Below are positions 58,675 to 64,000 of a DNA stretch of 64,000 nucleotides, in pieces. A program made the position numbers and the translations under genes. Under the pieces are notes generated by a model. That model was not told the origin of the DNA and did not search any database. It saw only the letters and a list, made by a program, of their open reading frames with translations. Within the stretch, counting starts at the first letter, position 1. Every line of letters starts with the position of its first letter. The stretch is from Plantago major (lineage: Eukaryota; Streptophyta; Magnoliopsida; Lamiales; Plantaginaceae), in NCBI GenBank assembly GCA_026545765.1, contig JAIFAC010000333.1:1-64000 (forward strand), written 5' to 3'.

Positions 58675-59873
58675 AGGTGATGCAAATCTGAGCGGTAATG
58701 CTGAAATTGCATGTTTACCCCAGAAAGATGCGGTAAACAGGAACTCTAACCCCCTTCCCTGCTCATCTCCATTAACTAGGAATACCAATGAAGAAATGTT
58801 TTGGTTGGAGGCGCCGTTTCATGTGTTGTTGTCACCTGAGCGTCATAATTATGAGCGTACTCCACGCACCAATATCCATCCAGGAGATATGTATTCTTTT
58901 CTATTGGGTAACCCTCCTCGAAAGCCTGTTCCTATTGGACCAGAATTCCAAGCAGATATCCCTTCTGTAGAACATGTTCAAATTGTCCCCTCCGATTATG
59001 AAAAGCAGGTAGTGGGAAGTGTGGTTATCTCAATGCCAGATTTAAATGATGTAACAGATAGTGATGCGGTTGGGGCTGGGAGGAAAGAATGCTTGTGTGA
59101 AGATGCTTCCACCAGATGTGTTGATCAGCACATTCTAGAAGTAAGAGAAAAACTTAAGACAACACTTGGGTTTGACACTTTCGCAGAGCTGGGTTTTTGT
59201 GATATGGGAGACACGGTGGCAGAGAAATGGGGTGAAGACGAAGAGCATCTGTTTCATGAGGTTGTGTTTTCCAATCCTGCATCATCAGGGAAGAACTTCT
59301 GGGATAATCTTGCCGTCGCATTTCCTTCAAGAACAAAGTTGGAAATTATCAGTTATTATTTCAATGTTTTCATGCTTCGAAGGCGTGCTGAACAGAACAG
59401 GTTTGCTTCTATGGATATTGATAGTGATAATGATGAGTGGCCTGAAACACTTGATGCTGATGAGGAGGTTGAAATAGATGGTGATGATACGAATAATGAC
59501 CACGGCCTGGTTGGATCTCCTATGCACCATGATAGAAGTGAACCTATGTGTGACCAAAGTACAGACCCAGTACAGAAATGTTCTGGTAAGGTATTTCCGA
59601 AATGCAGTTTTGATGCTATGGCTCAGTCACATTCAGTTGGTTTACTTAGTAATGAACCGAGGCATCGTGATATCCAAGATGAATCTGCCAATGCTCTTAA
59701 TGGGAAGTGATAATAACTGTAAGCAATGGGAAAGTCACTTTACTGGCCATGAATTTATGATGGATAGTGTTGGGTATGTAAATTGCACAAAGGATGAAAT
59801 CGATTTTTTACCCAAGTGCAGTATGATTGAAGAATTTTTTGGTTCTGGAAACAAGGCGAGATGGCAGATCTAG
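58667..59873 (+). CDS. ELM2/SANT-like domain protein, probable chromatin regulator
   Basis: Plant proteins of this type carry an ELM2 domain, which in animals binds histone deacetylases, and a Myb/SANT-like helix region. The frame from 58667 gives 347 residues: ELM2-like part at residues 62-100 (ERTPRTNIHPGDMYSFLLGN, PIGPEFQADIP); a predicted SANT-like part at 186-245 (EKWGEDEEHLFHEVVFSNPA, FWDNLAVAFPSRTKLEIISY, FNVFMLRRRAEQNRF); then acidic IDSDNDEW and poly-acidic sequence. The frame stops at 59710 after ALNGK, yet the next frame continues without stop from 59690 to 59873 with DNNCKQWESHF and DSVGYVNCTKDEIDFLPKCS, MIEEFFGSGNKARWQI, the conserved C-terminus of the family. One extra G in a GGG run near 59701 explains this, so the true protein is probably about 401 residues. 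Likely nuclear. Confidence 0.8.
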
Positions 59874-60400
59874 TTAGAGTTCCACCCCGCATGCTTCTGC
59901 TCGAGGGCTAAAGCTATTTTTGGTTCTTTGGTGCGTAGAGTCAGACCTGTAAAAATAGCCCCATGCTAATCATCAGTTTATAATTTACGTGTTTATGTCA
60001 GGATCTTTCATCCTGCTAAGTTCAATTTATTTTGTCTCCATTTATTTATAGTACATGAAAACTTTTTGTATAGAGCTTGAAGTTCTATGTACATTACGTG
60101 TTCTTGTGAACTTTCAAGGGTCCGTTTTTTGTGTAGTGGAGGAGACATTATTGTACATAAAGTCATAAACACAACCAGTCAATTTGCCATTCTCATTCTG
60201 CACACACGGACCTCGCGGTTCCTTCTACCATGCTAGAGGCGATAGCGCGTGCACTCATTAGTCCTTTGGCACTAACATGCGGGGCCATGTAACAGTTCTT
60301 TACACCGATTGTGTAACGAAGAGGATTATATTATTTTACCAATATAAATTAAACAGCATATATGCGTTAATCATGGAATTCATAAAAGAACGAGTGAAAG
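59874..60400. other. 3' flank of the ELM2 gene
   Basis: Presumed 3' UTR to about 60170, then non-coding DNA. Nothing else was recognised. Confidence 0.5.
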
Positions 60401-60429
60401 TCAAGAATGGGAGTAATCGGGTGTTTTTT

Positions 60430-60756
60430 TAAGAAGATGGATGGGTTTGTTGAATGCGAAGATGATACATTTAGTGAGTTAGGCTGAGGGATTGATGCAG
60501 GGGAGTATGTGTTTATGAATCCCCAAGTGTATTTGGATAGTTCTAATGTGTTGGATGAGATGAGGGATATATACTCCGAGTGCTGGAGGAGGAGAGGAAG
60601 AGTTTGCGAGGCTATTGGCCGAGTCGATACAGAGGTTTGGGGCGGTGTATGAGAAGATTGAGGAGAATGAGAGGGAGCAAATTATGGATTTGGAAAATAT
60701 GAGGCAAGATTTTCAGAGGGAGTTGAAGACTGAAAAGAAGCAGATTGTGGAGTGAT
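60430..60756 (+). pseudogene. Trihelix transcription factor-like fragment
   Basis: Frames give YLDSSNVLDEMRD near 60535, then EEFARLLAESIQRFGAVYEK, IEENEREQIMDLENMRQDFQ and RELKTEKKQIVE with a stop at 60754-60756. The last part has the charged coiled-coil C-terminus typical of plant trihelix proteins (AESIERFGEIYERVE...). The DNA-binding half is absent and the frame changes at about 60595, so it looks like a relic. The family call is by resemblance only. Confidence 0.5.
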
Positions 60757-60999
60757 GGGAAGGCTTAGATTAGGGAGATTCTTCTGTTCTGATACAATTG
60801 GTATCGTTTCTTGTTTCTCTGAAAAGCTTGTAGATCAAAAGCTTGTAGCTTCCTTTAGGATACTAAGCATAACGTAACCACAGACAAGAACAAGCAATCA
60901 ACAATTAAAATGATTCCTAAAGAGTAGTAAGATATTTACTATTTAGAGAAAGCAATCTAAACTGAAGAGGCAACCAGAGAATTTGAAACTTGTTAATTT

Positions 61000-61235
61000 T
61001 TAGCTAATACACACTACTTTGTCATCGTCTTCCTCCTCCTGTAATTTCTTCCGGGCTTCCTGAAGGTCACGAAATGCCTTAATGGCTGCTGGCCCAATAG
61101 TATCCATGTCTCGAGGCTCCCAAAAAGCATCAAGATATACACGAATGTATCCATCATCGGTGCAACTCGAAACATACGTCCTCAAAGCTTGATCATCATA
61201 TATAGGATCATTGTCTCTTTCCATTTGATCTCCTG
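61000..61235 (-). CDS. Unrecognised exon or small ORF
   Basis: Minus strand, after an acceptor-like CTGGCAACAG: DQMERDNDPIYDDQALRTYV, SSCTDDGYIRVYLDAFWEPR, DMDTIGPAAIKAFRDLQEAR and an acidic tail ending DDDKVVCIS with a stop. Composition looks coding (balanced residues, no low complexity until the tail), and it could be the last exon of a gene. No upstream exon was identified within the next kilobase, so it may be a fragment. I do not recognise the family. Confidence 0.4.
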
Positions 61236-62410
61236 TTGCCAGTTATGGATATGGATAATTGTTTCAAGTTTAAAGAAATCTCAAATTCTCAATTAAAGGA
61301 AATGGGAAACAGAATATGAGGAACAGTTAACACGGTAAGCTTTTTTTTTTCTTACACTGTATTGTTTGTCTCATGTCAAGAAAGCACTTTTGTCTTGCTT
61401 ATTGGTAAAAATTCAGTTAACTCTGGTAGTCGTGTTCTTGCTCCTATACTATGTACAGTTTGGTTCTTTTTAAGTTATAATACGGATAGGCCTTGTCCGC
61501 ATGTTCAGCTTCTGCAAGACGAACAGCTTCAACAGGATGAACAACAACATGAGCACTGATTTCTTCAAGTCTAATGTATTTAGATCCTATACGGGTTTGG
61601 TTAGAGTGAGAGTTCTTAGTTGTCATGTACTTAGATAGAATGTAATGACAGAGTGTCTGTATTTGCTAACTCGAAAATGTAATTGAAGATGTGAGATTGG
61701 TCTCCAAACATCTTGTTCATAGCGCATATGAGATATCCTCCTAGGGGAGCTTCATGCCGGTATACAAGGGACATGTTTCTTGTCGATCTCTTGAATCCCA
61801 TCCATAACGACTGCAATTTTTTTCACATGTTTCGCTCGGATTCATTATTTTCCGGTTTTAATCTTCTCATGTTACTGTCATTTCATATTTTGAAGAATAT
61901 AACTCAAGACCAACAGAATCAATCAATAAACATCATATAGTTACTCTTCTAACCTTGAGAAGTTTCATGACCTCACTCTAATAATTTTACCCCCACTAGA
62001 AGGAAAAGAAAAAAAAAAAAAACGAACCACGGTAAATTAAATTTGAATTGGAAAAAGAAAGTAAAAAAAGTTCAGCAAAATTGGCCGCAACAAAGATACA
62101 TGATGTTAACTCAAACATCAAAACTAAATCTCTAGCACCGTTCAAAGAATTTCTGATAGACTTGATTGTCGATCCAGGTGCATCATATTGCAAGTTGGTG
62201 CCCTTGGATTGCATTGGTAGCAACATGTGGTGAAACACAATTTGTGGCTATTTGCTTGTGTGATTGTAGATGAAATGCACTGTGTTAGCCTGGTTTCTAG
62301 GCAGAAGTGCAATGCATCGTGTTAGTCTTGTTTGTGGCCAGAAACGCAATCCCTATCTGAGCACATTTCATCTCTCTCAACATGTAGAAACTCCCTATGC
62401 ATTTTGCATG
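61236..62410. other. Intergenic
   Basis: Short chance frames on both strands. A CAACAGGATGAACAACAACA-like glutamine-coding patch near 61525 is only a few codons. No gene recognised. Confidence 0.5.
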
Positions 62411-63787
62411 TGGTATCGGCCATTAATCCTAGTTCCTTATGAGTGAAATCAGATTTTTTTTGCCAAGTTGAGCTAGTTTTGTGTTTTTGCCAGATTTGCG
62501 CGGTTTTAGTAAAATTGCGTAAAATCTCTCCATAGATATGCGAATGGTAAAATTCAAAATTCTTAGTAATCTAGATTCGTATATATTTCCAACGGTATCG
62601 GCATCAATCCTAGTTCCTTATGAGTGAAATCAGATTTTTTTGCCAAGTTGAGCTCGTTTTGGGTTTTTGTCAGATTTGCGCGGTTTTAGTAAAATTGCGT
62701 TAAATCTCTCCATAGATATGCGAATGCCAAAATTCAGAATTCTTAGCAATCTAGACTCGTATATATTTCCAACGGTATCACCCATCAATCCTAGTTCCTT
62801 ATATGTGAAATCAGATTTTTTTGCCAAGTTGAGCTCGTTTTGTGTTTTTGCCAGATTTGCGCGGTTTTAGTAAAATTGCGTAAAATCTCTCCATAGATAT
62901 GCGAATGCCAAAATTCAAAATTATTAGTAATCTAGACTCATATATATTTCCAACGTTATCGGCCATTAATCCTAGTTCCTTATGCGTGAAATCAGATTTT
63001 TTTGGCCAAGTTGAGTTCGTTTTGTGTTTTTGCCAGATTTGCGCGGTTTTAGTTAAATTGCGTTAAATCTATCCATAGATATGCGAATGCCAAAATTCAA
63101 AATTATTAGTAATCTAGACTCGTATATATTTTCAAAGGTATGTTCCATTAATCCTAGTTCCTTATGCGTGAAATCAGATTTTTTGGCCAAGTTGAGTTCG
63201 TTTTGTGTTTTTGCCATATTTGCGCGGTTTTAGTTAAATTGCGTTAAATCTATCCATAGATATGCGAATGCCAAAATTCAAAATTATTAGTAATCTAGAC
63301 TCGTATATATTTTCAAAGGTATTTTCCATTAATCCTAGTTCCTTATGAGTGAAATCGGATTTTTTCGCCAAGTTGAGTTCGTTTTGTGTTTTTGCCAGAT
63401 GTGCACGTTTTTAGTAAAATTGCGTTATATCTCTCCATAGATATGCGAATGCCAAAATTCAAAATTCTTAGTAATCTAGACTCGTATATATTTTCAACGG
63501 TATCGTCCATTAATCCTAGTTTCTTATGAGTGAAATCAGATTTTTTTTGCCAAGTTGAGTTCGTTTTGTGTTTTTGCCATATTTGTGCGGTTTTAGTAAA
63601 ACTGCGTTAAATCTCTCCATAGATATGCGAATGCCAAAATTCAAAATTCTTAGTAATCTAGACTCGTATATATTTCCAACGGTATCGGCCATTAATCCTA
63701 GTTCCTTATGAGTGAAATCAGATTTTTTTGCCAAGTTGAGTTCGTTTTGTGTTTTTGCCAGATTTGCGTGGTTTTAGTAAAATTGCG
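62411..63787. repeat. Satellite-like tandem array, 181-bp unit, about seven and a half copies
   Basis: AGTTCCTTATGAGTGAAATC (variants) recurs at 62431, 62612, 62793, 62974, 63156, 63337, 63518 and 63700, that is every 181-182 bases. Each unit also has GCCAAGTTGAG, TTTGCGCGGTTTTAGTAAAA, CCATAGATATGCGAATGCC and TCTAGACTCGTATATAT. Copies differ by a few percent. Both ends lie inside the window, so the array is short; it ends in a truncated unit at about 63787. Confidence 0.95.
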
Positions 63788-64000
63788 GTCCATAGATATT
63801 AGAATGACAAGTGCCAGCCTAATTTATTTCTATGATAGAGTGTGCAGAATTCGCTAGAGAGGCCAGCAACCTAGGACATCAAATTCCGAAGCCCCTTGAG
63901 AAATTAATGTCATGACTAATATCTAGTTATGCTATATCTAAAATGATCAGAGTCTCAATTATTTTAGTTCAAATTCACATAAGCGTCAACTTTACATAAC
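63788..64000. other. Right edge, no gene seen
   Basis: Non-repetitive AT-rich sequence after the satellite-like array; nothing recognised. Confidence 0.5.

Noticed and set aside
62411-63787. Small minus-strand ORFs repeated in the 181-bp array as a gene family
   Set aside because: The MAKKSDFT-type frames are just the satellite unit translated; some units are interrupted and there is no coding signal.
1-64000. Organellar DNA or bacterial origin
   Set aside because: GT-AG introns, plant gene families, LTR elements and a MULE indicate nuclear plant DNA; no chloroplast or mitochondrial gene was seen.

Overview
The window is nuclear DNA of a dicot flowering plant. It is AT-rich, its genes are split by GT-AG introns and code for typical land-plant proteins, and it carries Ty3/Gypsy LTR elements, a Mutator-like transposon, a LINE, MITEs and satellite-like arrays. 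I cannot fix the species; an asterid is only a guess.

Layout, left to right. 1-5 kb: a NEDD8/RUB1-conjugating E2 (UBC12/RCE1-like) with frame breaks, carrying a decayed PEX11A fragment in an intron. 5-9.4 kb: intergenic. 9.4-11 kb: a BES1/BZR1-family transcription factor with frame breaks. 11.6-13.5 kb, reverse strand: an intact DNA-3-methyladenine glycosylase I, the best-preserved gene here. 14.4-19.7 kb: a complete-length Mutator-like element with long inverted ends, an exact 9-bp target duplication and a broken FAR1/SWIM transposase. 22.1-22.8 kb: peroxisome division protein PEX11A with one frame break. 23.75-27.13 kb: a young, broken Ty3/Gypsy element. Its insertion site is visible uninterrupted in a paralogous segment at 34.0-34.9 kb. 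27.9-33.25 kb, reverse strand: a FAD2-like oleate desaturase split by about 4.1 kb of inserted DNA, which itself holds a 3.2-kb solo-LTR-like unit. 34.9-36.9 kb, reverse strand: remains of a papain-type cysteine protease. 37.1-39.2 kb: two neighbouring tandem arrays (about 127 and 130 bp periods). 39.9-47.3 kb: a broken Tat-lineage Ty3/Gypsy remnant on the reverse strand with a large antisense ORF region. 47.4-51.2 kb: a transcription-unit-like region with one MAP-kinase exon and a tRNA-Pro-like relic. 51.3-52.4 kb: a 5'-truncated LINE. 52.4-56.5 kb: repeats and duplicated non-coding blocks. 56.8-60.2 kb: an ELM2/SANT-type chromatin regulator. 60.4-61.2 kb: a trihelix-like fragment and an unknown exon. 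62.4-63.8 kb: a 181-bp satellite-like array.

The host genes do not form an operon or pathway; they are unrelated neighbours separated by mobile DNA. Four of the six host genes carry small, mostly 1-2 base, frame-breaking indels, often in homopolymers or dinucleotide runs, in otherwise well conserved exons. This may be residual long-read assembly error or real decay; the sequence alone cannot decide. No clearly new biological system stands out. The strongest structural observations are the MULE with its perfect target duplication, the retroelement with a paralogous empty site, the nested insertion in FAD2, and the antisense ORF of the Tat-like remnant.
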